64,000 nt of DNA. It comes from Candidatus Pantoea floridensis. Its GTDB lineage: Bacteria > Pseudomonadota > Gammaproteobacteria > Enterobacterales > Enterobacteriaceae. The notes under the pieces were generated by a model. It ran no database searches. It saw only the letters and a program-made list of their open reading frames with translations, and was not told where the DNA came from. Positions 39,597 through 47,441 of this stretch are shown in pieces. The translations under genes were made by a program, and so were the position numbers. Each line of letters begins with the position of its first letter. Position 1 is the stretch's first letter. The stretch is from assembly GCF_900215435.1 (NCBI RefSeq), contig NZ_OCMY01000001.1, positions 2,852,001 to 2,916,000 on the forward strand, given 5' to 3'.

Positions 39597-40499
39597 CTAC
39601 TTTTTTTTTTGAACTTCTACTAAGTTCTCATCTTTAAAAAATACTGAACAGTCGATACCTTTGAAAAACTGAATTCTTCCTTGTGCGATTGCGGGTGATA
39701 GCCGATCAAACCATTTTTCAAAGCTATCTTCTATCGTTTCAATTGAAGTTGGATAAAAACACCATGCAATTTTATAATCAGCATTTGGAAAATTTACTAT
39801 ATTGCTTAATGTACGTGTAAAGCTATCCTCCCATCCTCCATAAGCCATTATGACAACTGAAGTATTTAAAAATAACTCGTGTAGAGAACCTTCCAGTTTT
39901 TCTCTTTTGACATTTAACTGGCTATGCGAGTGCATAGTATCATTTTTGCTCCAGACACCATGAATATGGAATATATTTAATTCATCGTTGTGTCCTTCTG
40001 ACAGGTGCGAATCTGAAACCATGCTGAAGCAATTAGTCTTAATGTTTTTTTCTTCAAAAGATTCTTCAATTAAAGTGTCAAAGTTTGTAGTAACGATGTT
40101 TGCTACTCTATATTCTCCGTTTGCTATTGAAGATGTAAACTCATCGATAGCAGTAGGTATCCTGTGTTTATTTGTGCTGAGATCAATGTTGTCAGTAACA
40201 ATTTTTTTTATAATATCATTTATACCATTCTGACCTTGAATTGATGAAATAAATTCAAAGAGAGATTTGTACTCATCATTAAGACTGTTTTCTAATAGAA
40301 ATTCTTCGTACTCGAAGGTTCTGTTTCTTTTCGAAATTACGTCTTTGATTAGAGCCGATGTTTCTTGAACATCACATATACCAACGCCTTCTTTTTTTCT
40401 TGAAATAGCAGAACCCAGAACAAAAGTTATGGGTTTTTCTTCATCTCTAAGTCTGACTTTTAACGCATTTTGATTGTGATAAATTCTTTTTTTTGTCAC
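39597..40499 (-). CDS. SIR2-family NADase-like half of a SIR2-STAND defence protein
   Basis: 300 residues with a SIR2 fold: ITFVLGSAISRKKEGVGICDV (nucleotide loop), IVTTNFDTLIEESF (TxNxD motif), IFHIHGVWSKND (catalytic-type His) and VIMAYGGWEDSF. SIR2 domains in phage defence (Thoeris ThsA, DSR, SIR2-STAND Avs5) destroy NAD+ on infection. The GTG start has AAAGGA 8 bases before it. The gene ends in ...VQKKK-stop inside a ten-A tract; a shift by -1 there continues into the STAND half to give about 986 residues. Confidence 0.8.
   Translation of the reverse strand: MTKKRIYHNQNALKVRLRDEEKPITFVLGSAISRKKEGVGICDVQETSALIKDVISKRNRTFEYEEFLLENSLNDEYKSLFEFISSIQGQNGINDIIKKIVTDNIDLSTNKHRIPTAIDEFTSSIANGEYRVANIVTTNFDTLIEESFEEKNIKTNCFSMVSDSHLSEGHNDELNIFHIHGVWSKNDTMHSHSQLNVKREKLEGSLHELFLNTSVVIMAYGGWEDSFTRTLSNIVNFPNADYKIAWCFYPTSIETIEDSFEKWFDRLSPAIAQGRIQFFKGIDCSVFFKDENLVEVQKKK
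39600..39610 (-). promoter_or_regulatory. Ten-A tract ending in the slippery heptamer A-AAA-AAG
   Basis: On the minus strand the SIR2 frame reads CAA-AAA-AAA-AAG-TAG. A-AAA-AAG is the same heptamer used for -1 frameshifting in E. coli dnaX, and here it abuts the stop. The -1 frame reads GTA-GTA-TCT... and is open into the STAND half. Transcript slippage on the A-tract or a real indel would give the same join. Confidence 0.7.
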
Positions 40500-40675
40500 G
40501 ATTACAATCCTTTATATTAGGTGTTTTTTAGGTTGTTATGATTAATAAAAAAGATTAAATGTTGCAAATCTTTTTTTAAAGTATTTTTAAAGATTATTTT
40601 TCCAACAATTATTCTTTTTTTTGAAAGATTAGAAGGCTTTTCGTTCGTGTATCAGACGCTCTAAACTGTTAATCT

Positions 40676-41323
40676 TTAATTCTTTAGCAATGCACTGCTA
40701 TCAATGAAGGTTTTACGTGCTACATTTCCAACAATATTAGTTGAAATTCCATCGAAAGTACCGCCTATGATTCCACCGACTACGGGTATCATCTTGCCTA
40801 AGTTTATGGCTCCTTTTTCCCCAAATTTCGTTAGTAATCTAAAACCCACCTGCTTATTGATAGCAAAAATAGTTTCCTTTGAAATACTTTTGATCAACTG
40901 AGTAGACATTTTGGAACCGATGATGATGCCTGTACTTTTTAGTATGTCTTTAGCGGCATTTCCAGCAAGGCAGCTATAGACAATGGTTTTTACACGATCA
41001 TCTTTTACATCATATCCGCCCATGATAGCGATGGCTGTAATCATACGGATTTGGACGTAAATGACTGTAGCTATACTGGCAGGGATTGCAACCGGGAGGG
41101 TGATGACTCCACCAACACCTGAGATGAATCCAGCAGTGGCTGATTTGGTATTTTGCCAACGAATTAATGATTTTACTTTTTCTGCTAAACTGTCGTTACT
41201 TTTAAGATAGCTTTCGGCCATTTCATAGGCTGAATCTGTTCCTGGTAAGCTTCCATCCAGAGCCTTATCGTAAGCCCAATTGAGAGCCTGCATGATTTTA
41301 CCTTCGTTTAATGCTTCAGACAT
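40676..41323 (-). CDS. EcsC family protein
   Basis: 215 residues. The EcsC pattern is clear: AEKVKSLIRWQNTKSATAGFISGVGGVITLPVAIPASIATVIYVQIRMITAIAIMGGYDVKDDRVKTIVYSCLAG and the Gly-rich end GKMIPVVGGIIGGTFDGIST. EcsC proteins have two amphipathic or membrane-touching segments; their function is poorly known. It lies upstream of the SIR2 gene on the same strand, 176 bases apart, and could belong to the same defence unit. Confidence 0.85.
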   Translation of the reverse strand: MSEALNEGKIMQALNWAYDKALDGSLPGTDSAYEMAESYLKSNDSLAEKVKSLIRWQNTKSATAGFISGVGGVITLPVAIPASIATVIYVQIRMITAIAIMGGYDVKDDRVKTIVYSCLAGNAAKDILKSTGIIIGSKMSTQLIKSISKETIFAINKQVGFRLLTKFGEKGAINLGKMIPVVGGIIGGTFDGISTNIVGNVARKTFIDSSALLKN

Positions 41324-41402
41324 TTTATTTCCCTATTAAAATTTGATGAAACATATAACTTATCGGGATCGTTAAGATAATCTTTAGGGTGGTGAGCCAA
41401 AA

Positions 41403-41428
41403 AAAAACCAATCATAAGATTGGTTTTT
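41403..41428 (-). terminator. Terminator of the two-TM protein gene
   Basis: AAAAACCAATC-ataa-GATTGGTTTTT, an 11-bp stem. On the minus strand it is followed by a further T-run, 32 bases after the stop of the gene ending at 41460. Confidence 0.85.
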
Positions 41429-41459
41429 ATAATCTATTGATAAGTAATCATTTTTAAAT

Positions 41460-42041
41460 TTATCGATTGATGATTTTATCGAAGATGTGCATCCACCGCT
41501 TAAGTTGCAGTTCCGTATCACGGATACCTTCCTGTGAGTTGAAGTCACCTTTTTGAGGAAAGAACATTACCCGCCATTCTGGATACTGAACATCGTCTAC
41601 TGCGATGTAAAACCCTGATTCTCTGAAGTCATGGGTGCGGTCGAGTTCTCTATCCAAGCCTGTTCTTTGTCTTGTGGTAGACAAGTTGTATCTCCACTCC
41701 TTGACCGCAGAGAAGGGATAGGTCTTATGTTTATTCTCTTCCCTGAGATGAATCAGTCCTCTGTGCTGGTCGAGCTTCATTGAAGTAGGGCCAAATTCAT
41801 GGCTCCACATCCCGTCCTGCTCGCCAAAATGGTCCCTGGTGCTGGCATTCCACTTTTTGATGCGGAATTTTTTATAAGCAAACATCAAAAGCATGATGCT
41901 TGCGAAAACCCAAATAATAGCGAGTTGCACTAATCCTCTCATACCCAAGAAGTAGAAGATGACAATTGGCAGAGCGATGGCAATCCATACTCGTTTCATC
42001 ATTAGGAAATTAGGCTGCTTAACTTCAGTCATTGTTGTCAT
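41460..42041 (-). CDS. Two-span membrane protein, possibly DUF4755
   Basis: 193 residues from ATG 42041 (GGATGG upstream); a GTG-started frame adds 13 residues. Two neighbouring membrane spans (MKRVWIAIALPIVIFYFLGM; LVQLAIIWVFASIMLLMFAY) are followed by a soluble domain (SSTMKLDQHRGLIHLREENKHKTYPFSAVKEWRY; FYIAVDDVQYPEWRVMFF; QLKRWMHIFDKII). It resembles DUF4755 proteins found with mobilisable elements, from memory. Function unknown. Confidence 0.6.
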   Translation of the reverse strand: MTTMTEVKQPNFLMMKRVWIAIALPIVIFYFLGMRGLVQLAIIWVFASIMLLMFAYKKFRIKKWNASTRDHFGEQDGMWSHEFGPTSMKLDQHRGLIHLREENKHKTYPFSAVKEWRYNLSTTRQRTGLDRELDRTHDFRESGFYIAVDDVQYPEWRVMFFPQKGDFNSQEGIRDTELQLKRWMHIFDKIINR

Positions 42042-42177
42042 AAGACCATCCGGTATCGTTTCGTTGTATTCAGATCGCACTGATCCTTCAGTTTATTTTG
42101 CTGATAAATCAGTGAGCTATATCGCTTCGTTTGAAGTTACATTACGGCCAGTAATGAGTGTCTAGCAAATCATTTGT

Positions 42178-42253
42178 ACCGATCGATCAGATCTTTTTGA
42201 TAGTTATAAACTATCATGATATAAAAATTGATCTGTAAAAACGATCGATCGGT
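42178..42253. other. Nested inverted repeats
   Basis: Outer arms ACCGATCGATC (42178) and GATCGATCGGT (42243), middle arms AGATC/GATCT, and a central perfect dyad TGATAGTT-ATA-AACTATCA (42198-42216). The set lies between the two-span protein gene and the relaxase gene, in intergenic DNA. It could be a replication or transfer origin, or a regulator-binding site. Confidence 0.6.
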
Positions 42254-42347
42254 TTTTCCTATCAATATGATTATTAATAAGGATATAAAGCGTATTTGAC
42301 TTAATGTTTAGTTTTAAGCTACTGATAACTAGAAGGTTTAAGAGGCA

Positions 42348-43472
42348 TCAAATAGAAAATCTTTTTTTCCCGGTGGTGCTTTCTTTGATGATTGCGAGTG
42401 ATTTTTTATCGCCAGTGTTTTGGGTGGGAGTAACGATGTGGAAAGGTTTCATCTTGATTGACGGCTTAAGAATACTCAGACCCGTTGCTTTCAAGGCTTG
42501 GATAATCTGTTTCAGGTATGGGACCCATAGTAGCCAGCGAACCTGTTTAGTATTCGTCTCCTCAATATGTGGAATAGCAGGGGAGTGGAACACAGGCTCG
42601 TCTTCTATGTCCGTCACTCTTTCCACTGCTACTAACTCCTCTTCAGGCAACTCTGTATCAGCTATCTTCTGAGGCTCGACAGCAGCGGTGAGGATAACCC
42701 TCTTACTCAGGCTCGACCATGAGTAGGCTTTACCTAACTGAGATGCTTTGAAGGCGATTCCTGCATACTCAAATGAGAAGCCATTCATTTTACCCGTAGA
42801 AGCAATGCTCGCTTTGGCTGTTATCTTTAGCTTGCTGAGTTCATAAACAAAATCTTCAATGGTGATGGTGCCATAGAAACTGAGCACCGCCTCAATTGCT
42901 TCCTGGATGATTTTTTTTGGTGCTTTGTTGCCTGTCCTTGCTTCCATCATTTCTTCATTCCTGCCAGTTTTCCTGACTTTGGGTGTTGAAGGAAGAGATA
43001 GACCTTTAGTTCGAGTAAGATTATGGTCTCGCTCAAGTTCCTGAATGATACGAGTGCTCTTAAGGTTCTCGTTCCTACCCAAGTAAAACAGGCCATCTGC
43101 TAAAACGTTTATGCGAGAAGCAATTATATGTATGTGCTGGCCGGCCTCATCATCGTGTAGGACATAACAACGAAGATGAGTGTCACAGAAGCCCATTCGC
43201 TTCATGTAGTCGTCAGCAACAAGCTTCCACTGCTCATTACTGATTGATTCTCCTATAGGAAGGCGAAGGGAGTTGTGCCAGACAGGTTTCTGCACATCTG
43301 GGCGGAGCTTATGTGTTCGCATGAACTCAACAGTCAGCTCAACGACAGATAAGCCAATCATGTTACCGCCGATTATCATGGGATCTGTCTTGTGATGAGG
43401 TGCTGGGGCAAGTACATATGAGACGACACCTTTGAAGCTCTTACCCCTGCGGATTTTCTGCATTCCTTTCAC
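42348..43472 (-). CDS. MobA/VirD2-type relaxase
   Basis: About 374 residues. The N-terminus (VKGMQKIRRGKSFKGVVSYVLAPAPHHKTDP) and the HUH motif DDEAGQHIHIIASRI with its His pair identify a MOB relaxase that nicks oriT and pilots DNA during mobilisation. Tyr in VVSYVL is a candidate nucleophile. GTG at 43472, 10 bases after mobC, matches the family start MKGMQKI...; a longer frame from 43508 overlaps mobC. The C-terminal third is low in similarity and ends basic. No mating-pair genes are present, so a helper plasmid would be needed. Confidence 0.88.
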   Translation of the reverse strand: MKGMQKIRRGKSFKGVVSYVLAPAPHHKTDPMIIGGNMIGLSVVELTVEFMRTHKLRPDVQKPVWHNSLRLPIGESISNEQWKLVADDYMKRMGFCDTHLRCYVLHDDEAGQHIHIIASRINVLADGLFYLGRNENLKSTRIIQELERDHNLTRTKGLSLPSTPKVRKTGRNEEMMEARTGNKAPKKIIQEAIEAVLSFYGTITIEDFVYELSKLKITAKASIASTGKMNGFSFEYAGIAFKASQLGKAYSWSSLSKRVILTAAVEPQKIADTELPEEELVAVERVTDIEDEPVFHSPAIPHIEETNTKQVRWLLWVPYLKQIIQALKATGLSILKPSIKMKPFHIVTPTQNTGDKKSLAIIKESTTGKKRFSI

Positions 43473-43482
43473 GAGCAGAGCA

Positions 43483-43875
43483 TCACTTATCGAGTGAGAG
43501 CAGGGCATTTCTCACATGAGACAGCTTTAGCTTGAGAGTATCTACCTCATTACTCAAAGGCTGAGCATCAGTTCCGCGACGAATGAGATATGAACCGAGG
43601 TCATTCAATTTTTGCAGAGAAGCCGTCAGTTGATGCCAGGCTTCTTTGTTTACCTCTGGAACTGAGGGAGGCAATTGTTTGAGAGCTGAAGATCTCAGCC
43701 AACAGCTCCTGCTTAGCTGTCCTCTGGACTGGTTTACTTGACTCAGCTCAACTTCATTTAATCTTACAGTTACTGAGTAACTGCGACGACGATTGGGTGG
43801 TAGCTTCTTTGCGATAGGAACATTGGTAAACGAAGAAGGAAACTCATCATCGAAAATAATATTTAATTTTTCCAT
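43483..43875 (-). CDS. MobC-like relaxosome accessory protein
   Basis: 130 residues. NRRRSYSVTVRLNEVELSQVNQSRGQLSRSCWLRSSAL is the ribbon-helix-helix start typical of MobC, and a helical C-terminus follows (LTASLQKLNDLGSYLIRRGTDAQ). AAAAGGAGTTGATATG gives a strong start. It precedes the relaxase and probably binds oriT in the adjacent intergenic DNA. Confidence 0.85.
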   Translation of the reverse strand: MEKLNIIFDDEFPSSFTNVPIAKKLPPNRRRSYSVTVRLNEVELSQVNQSRGQLSRSCWLRSSALKQLPPSVPEVNKEAWHQLTASLQKLNDLGSYLIRRGTDAQPLSNEVDTLKLKLSHVRNALLSLDK

Positions 43876-44012
43876 ATCAACTCCTTTTGATATTTAGGCT
43901 TAATAGCAAACCCATATGCTATATATAATAAATACCATAAAGAACAATGGTGTCAATGGTTTGGCATTTGATTGCGGGGTGGCTTTGATCTTTCTTTTTC
44001 AACCGAAGGGCG

Positions 44013-44059
44013 GAAAAAGCAAGGCAACTGAGCATCGCTCAGTTAGCCCTTGCTTTTTC
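44013..44059. other. Long hairpin upstream of mobC, oriT or terminator candidate
   Basis: GAAAAAGCAAGG and AACTGAGC on the left pair with GCTCAGTT and CCTTGCTTTTTC on the right (12 + 8 bp, one small internal bulge, loop ATC). Such long inverted repeats next to mobC/mobA often mark oriT. The T-rich end also allows a terminator role. Confidence 0.55.
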
Positions 44060-44142
44060 ACAATATTATTCTCTTCAAATCTTGACAAAATTATTTATTA
44101 TTATATTGATATTAGATGCCATTTAATTAATTCGGAGGTTTA

Positions 44143-44295
44143 ATGATAATTTTTACATTGATAGTGGTCCTTATAAATATAATTGTTACTTTTTTTTCGC
44201 CTGAATATATACGTGGCATGGTAATGATGGACATAACAGCTGTTATAATAATAGTTGCTTATATGTGTTCAAGGGTTATGCCTAACGATGAATAA
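44143..44295 (+). CDS. Small two-span membrane protein, 50 residues
   Basis: MIIFTLIVVLINIIVTFFSP (first span), a short loop YIRGMVM, second span MDITAVIIIVAYMC, end SRVMPNDE. A strong GGAGG lies four bases before the ATG, the best ribosome site in this part of the island. It converges with the next gene, and the ends overlap by 14 bases. Size and hydrophobicity fit a type I toxin or small membrane regulator; neither is proven. Confidence 0.6.
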   Translation: MIIFTLIVVLINIIVTFFSPEYIRGMVMMDITAVIIIVAYMCSRVMPNDE

Positions 44296-45202
44296 CCACA
44301 TAAATGAAAGGAGATGCTGATAGCAAAATCGCAATGGTTACAAGTGAAACAATAATTGATTTTTTTGAAGGGGGGACGTATAGAATCGACAGAATATTGT
44401 TTACTTTTCCGTATTTATTCGAATGTGAGGTAATGGACTCGCCACTTATACTCTTGTTTTTTTTATTAGATAGAGATACGGATATTTTTTCATGTAAAAC
44501 CATACCATCTTTTGAATGCTCAATTGCATAATCAAAGGATAAATTATCGAGTTCGTTTTTTGGGAAAGAATCTAGTGCAATGATGGGTGTTACAGGGTTA
44601 CCTTCCAACATGATGGGAGAAATTACTGTTTTTTTTTCTAATAAGCCAGCAGTAGTTTGATCAATAATTTTAATTGGTATATTCCTTTGGTTATCTTCAT
44701 TCTTTATATCTTTTTTCTTTCGTGATTCTGCGTCTTCTTTTGTCCATTCAGTGATGAACTCACTAAACGTGATAATGGTTTTGCCAATAGTGCAAATTAA
44801 TATAGATATCTTTGAGTAAAATAATAGAGGATCGACCAATACTTCGGTTATATTTTTGGTTTTATCATAAAGGGAAGTGTCGAATAAAAAAAGATATAAG
44901 GCATATGCAGATGTAGAAAATAAAACACAATCATTTAGAGATTTTATAGATTTTCCTCGATAAAGAAATAAAGCTGTTATAAATAGTCCACCCGAAAATG
45001 CAGGGAGAATGCTTATGTAATCTGGTAAATTTTTGAAGCTTTCAGATAAAGAAATGAATTTAGGATTCTTGATCATCATTTCACCAAATAACCAACCACC
45101 TGATAGTATTAAAAACAGTAAAATCAAGTCGTATGGTAATCTTGGTTTAATTTCGTTTTTAGAGGGTTCGATAGATGTGGCAGTATTTTTTTCTTTACTC
45201 AT
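44282..45202 (-). CDS. Multi-span membrane protein, unknown
   Basis: About 306 residues from ATG 45202 (MSKEKNTATSIEPSK); the frame is open 13 residues further without a ribosome site. Four or more spans (LILLFLILSGGWLFG; ISILPAFSGGLFITALFLY; CVLFSTSAYALYLFLF; ILICTIGKTII), a charged cytoplasmic stretch, and a final span SIIVSLVTIAILLSASPFIYVVI. Not recognised. Confidence 0.6.
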   Translation of the reverse strand: MSKEKNTATSIEPSKNEIKPRLPYDLILLFLILSGGWLFGEMMIKNPKFISLSESFKNLPDYISILPAFSGGLFITALFLYRGKSIKSLNDCVLFSTSAYALYLFLFDTSLYDKTKNITEVLVDPLLFYSKISILICTIGKTIITFSEFITEWTKEDAESRKKKDIKNEDNQRNIPIKIIDQTTAGLLEKKTVISPIMLEGNPVTPIIALDSFPKNELDNLSFDYAIEHSKDGMVLHEKISVSLSNKKNKSISGESITSHSNKYGKVNNILSILYVPPSKKSIIVSLVTIAILLSASPFIYVVIHR

Positions 45203-45774
45203 GCTATTTTTCTCTCGACAAGATTGTAATCTAATACGCAATCATTAATTAACTTAATGTAATAAATCGATTAAATCAACATGTTTATTAAAAATTAGCA
45301 AAAAAACTAAGAGTAATATTATTTCTTTGAAATTAAAGGTTTTTTTATTTTTCTGGTTGATTTTCAGTTGGATAAGACGTTATCTCTTTCTATTTTTAAG
45401 GTTGAAAAGTGATTGTAAAATGAACTTCTAACACTGCTTACGATTATTCACTCAGAAGTTACATTAATTAGTAGGTTGCCTAGCAAAAATAAAACTTAAT
45501 AAAAAAAACCAATAAAAACAACTGGTTGTATTTTTCTCGGTTGAGCTTCACATCCTGAAAAAAATTAAATCATGTAAAAATAATGCACAGTAATTTATAA
45601 AAAATATTTACATTTTAATTTTAATGGTTAAGATAAATTAAGAAATATCCTACTAAAAAATAAAAGTTAACATAAATCAATCGGTTATTATCTTATTTCT
45701 AAGCTTGCTGTGTGGTTTTTTCACTATAGCGAAAGAAAATTCTGTATTTTGCATTTTACTTTATTGGTGATGAT
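45203..45774. other. AT-rich gap before hxsD
   Basis: About 570 bases with no supported gene, RNA or clear repeat. It must hold the divergent promoters of the membrane-protein gene and the hxsDBCA operon. Confidence 0.5.
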
Positions 45775-46050
45775 GTGATTGAAAAAAATATAGATAAAAC
45801 AGTGCATTCTGAGTGGGTGGTGAGGAGTAGTCTCTATTGGATGAGCACTGTCACCCGCTGGAAGCTGGATGAAGACAATGAGTACTGGCTCGTCTCGTTC
45901 GATGACTGGAATGACGGGGTTGAGTTCGAGTTTGAGCGACTTCTGAATGATTACAAACTTAGAGAGAAGCTTCAGGCACAAACCGGCCAAGTCAGGTCTT
46001 CTATCATCGATAATGTTCTGAGGAGTATTGATTCGAGACTCTCTCAATGA
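45775..46050 (+). CDS. hxsD: His-Xaa-Ser system protein HxsD
   Basis: 91 residues (GTG start): MIEKNIDKTVHSEWVVRSSLYWMSTVTRWKLD... FEFERLLNDYKLREKLQAQTGQVRSSIIDNVL. It resembles HxsD, the small protein of the HxsDBCA system, in size, sequence style and place directly before the radical SAM genes. It may be a peptide-recognition or chaperone subunit. It overlaps hxsB by 4 bases. The ribosome site is weak. Confidence 0.82.
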   Translation: MIEKNIDKTVHSEWVVRSSLYWMSTVTRWKLDEDNEYWLVSFDDWNDGVEFEFERLLNDYKLREKLQAQTGQVRSSIIDNVLRSIDSRLSQ

Positions 46051-47441
46051 ACACTATGCCATTCAACTTTGACCGCCTGAGCAATGGCAAAGTCTTCATC
46101 AGCAACCTTGCTGGCTTTCACAGCTTCGTTAATAACGAAGAACTGAGCTTACTTGCCGATAACAGCTTTCCTCCAGAGCAAACCACCTCCCGACTACTTG
46201 AAAGCCGATTGTTCATTGCTGACGATGCAACTCAGGCAGTTTCAAAAGCTTCTCTGAGTTCAGCCTTTGCCAAACGACTGATGAATGAACTGGCCGTCCG
46301 TCCAATCTTCATGATAGTGCCGACTCTCAGGTGCGATCACACTTGCAAGTATTGCCAGGTCAGCAGAGCATCGGTCACCGCTGATGGTTACGATCTGAAT
46401 CCAAAACTGATACCACAAATCGTAAGCACCATTAAGAAGCTGGGCATCCCACCTTACAAGATTGAAGTGCAGGGCGGAGAACCGCTTCTCAGGTTCGATC
46501 TCGTCCAGTCAATTTATGATGAGTGTGTGAGTTCGTTAGGTAGTGATGCTTTCGAAATGGTTATTGCTACCAGTCTCTCAATACTGGATGAAGGCATTCT
46601 CTCATGGGTGAAAGAACGGAATATCACCTTCTCCGCTTCTCTTGATGGTAATGAAGCTGTCCACAATAAAAACCGTATCCTTACCGATTATCAGGCTCAC
46701 AACAAAGCCGTCACGGGCATTAGAAAAATCACAGAAGAGCTGGGAGCAAACCGGGTAGCTACGGTAACCACAGTTACTAAGGAGCTGACAAAAGAGCCAG
46801 CTTCCATAGTGGATGCTCATCTGTCTCTTGGCATCACTGACATGTTTATCCGGCCTGTAAGTCCCTACGGGTTTGCTCAGAAGCAGAGCTTTGCTTTTTC
46901 AATGCCTGAATATTTTGAGTTTTATAAAAAGTTAATGCAGGAAGTGTTGCTTCAGAACCAGAAGGGCATACCTGTCGTTGAGCATTCGGCTTCAATCCAT
47001 CTAAAGCGGATTTTCAATCCGGGTTTCAGTGGTTATGCAGATCTGAAATCACCAAGCGGAGTAGTGCTGAACTGCATCCTGTTCAACTATGACGGTAAGG
47101 TCTACGGTAGTGACGAAAGCCGTATGCTCCAGAAAGTAAATCCCGAAGCAGATTTCAGTGCCGGAGAGTTTGCCTCACTCTCATTCAGTAGCAACGAATA
47201 CTACCGTTCCGCTCTCTCATCATCATTCAACTTCGCCATGCCAGGTTGTGACACCTGCGCTTATCAGCCTTTCTGTGGAGCAGATCCTTGCCAGAACATC
47301 AGTGTTCATGGGGAGCCTGTTGGAGATAAGAGTCGATCAACCTTCTGCCAGTATCACAAGGGGATGTTCCGCTTCCTCCTGAATGAAATCTCTCAGGATG
47401 GACCAATGGCTGAGATGCTCAAAAGGTGGGCTTATGTCTGA
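46047..47441 (+). CDS. hxsB: His-Xaa-Ser system radical SAM maturase HxsB
   Basis: 464 residues. The radical SAM motif is TLRCDHTCKYCQVSR (Cys-x3-Cys-x2-Cys), followed by EVQGGEPLLRFD (GGEP, SAM binding). The C-terminus has SPASM-like auxiliary cluster cysteines (GCDTCAYQPFCGADPCQN...FCQYHKGM). It is expected to modify the His-Xaa-Ser repeat protein HxsA. The chemistry is not established to my knowledge. Confidence 0.88.
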   Translation: MNTMPFNFDRLSNGKVFISNLAGFHSFVNNEELSLLADNSFPPEQTTSRLLESRLFIADDATQAVSKASLSSAFAKRLMNELAVRPIFMIVPTLRCDHTCKYCQVSRASVTADGYDLNPKLIPQIVSTIKKLGIPPYKIEVQGGEPLLRFDLVQSIYDECVSSLGSDAFEMVIATSLSILDEGILSWVKERNITFSASLDGNEAVHNKNRILTDYQAHNKAVTGIRKITEELGANRVATVTTVTKELTKEPASIVDAHLSLGITDMFIRPVSPYGFAQKQSFAFSMPEYFEFYKKLMQEVLLQNQKGIPVVEHSASIHLKRIFNPGFSGYADLKSPSGVVLNCILFNYDGKVYGSDESRMLQKVNPEADFSAGEFASLSFSSNEYYRSALSSSFNFAMPGCDTCAYQPFCGADPCQNISVHGEPVGDKSRSTFCQYHKGMFRFLLNEISQDGPMAEMLKRWAYV

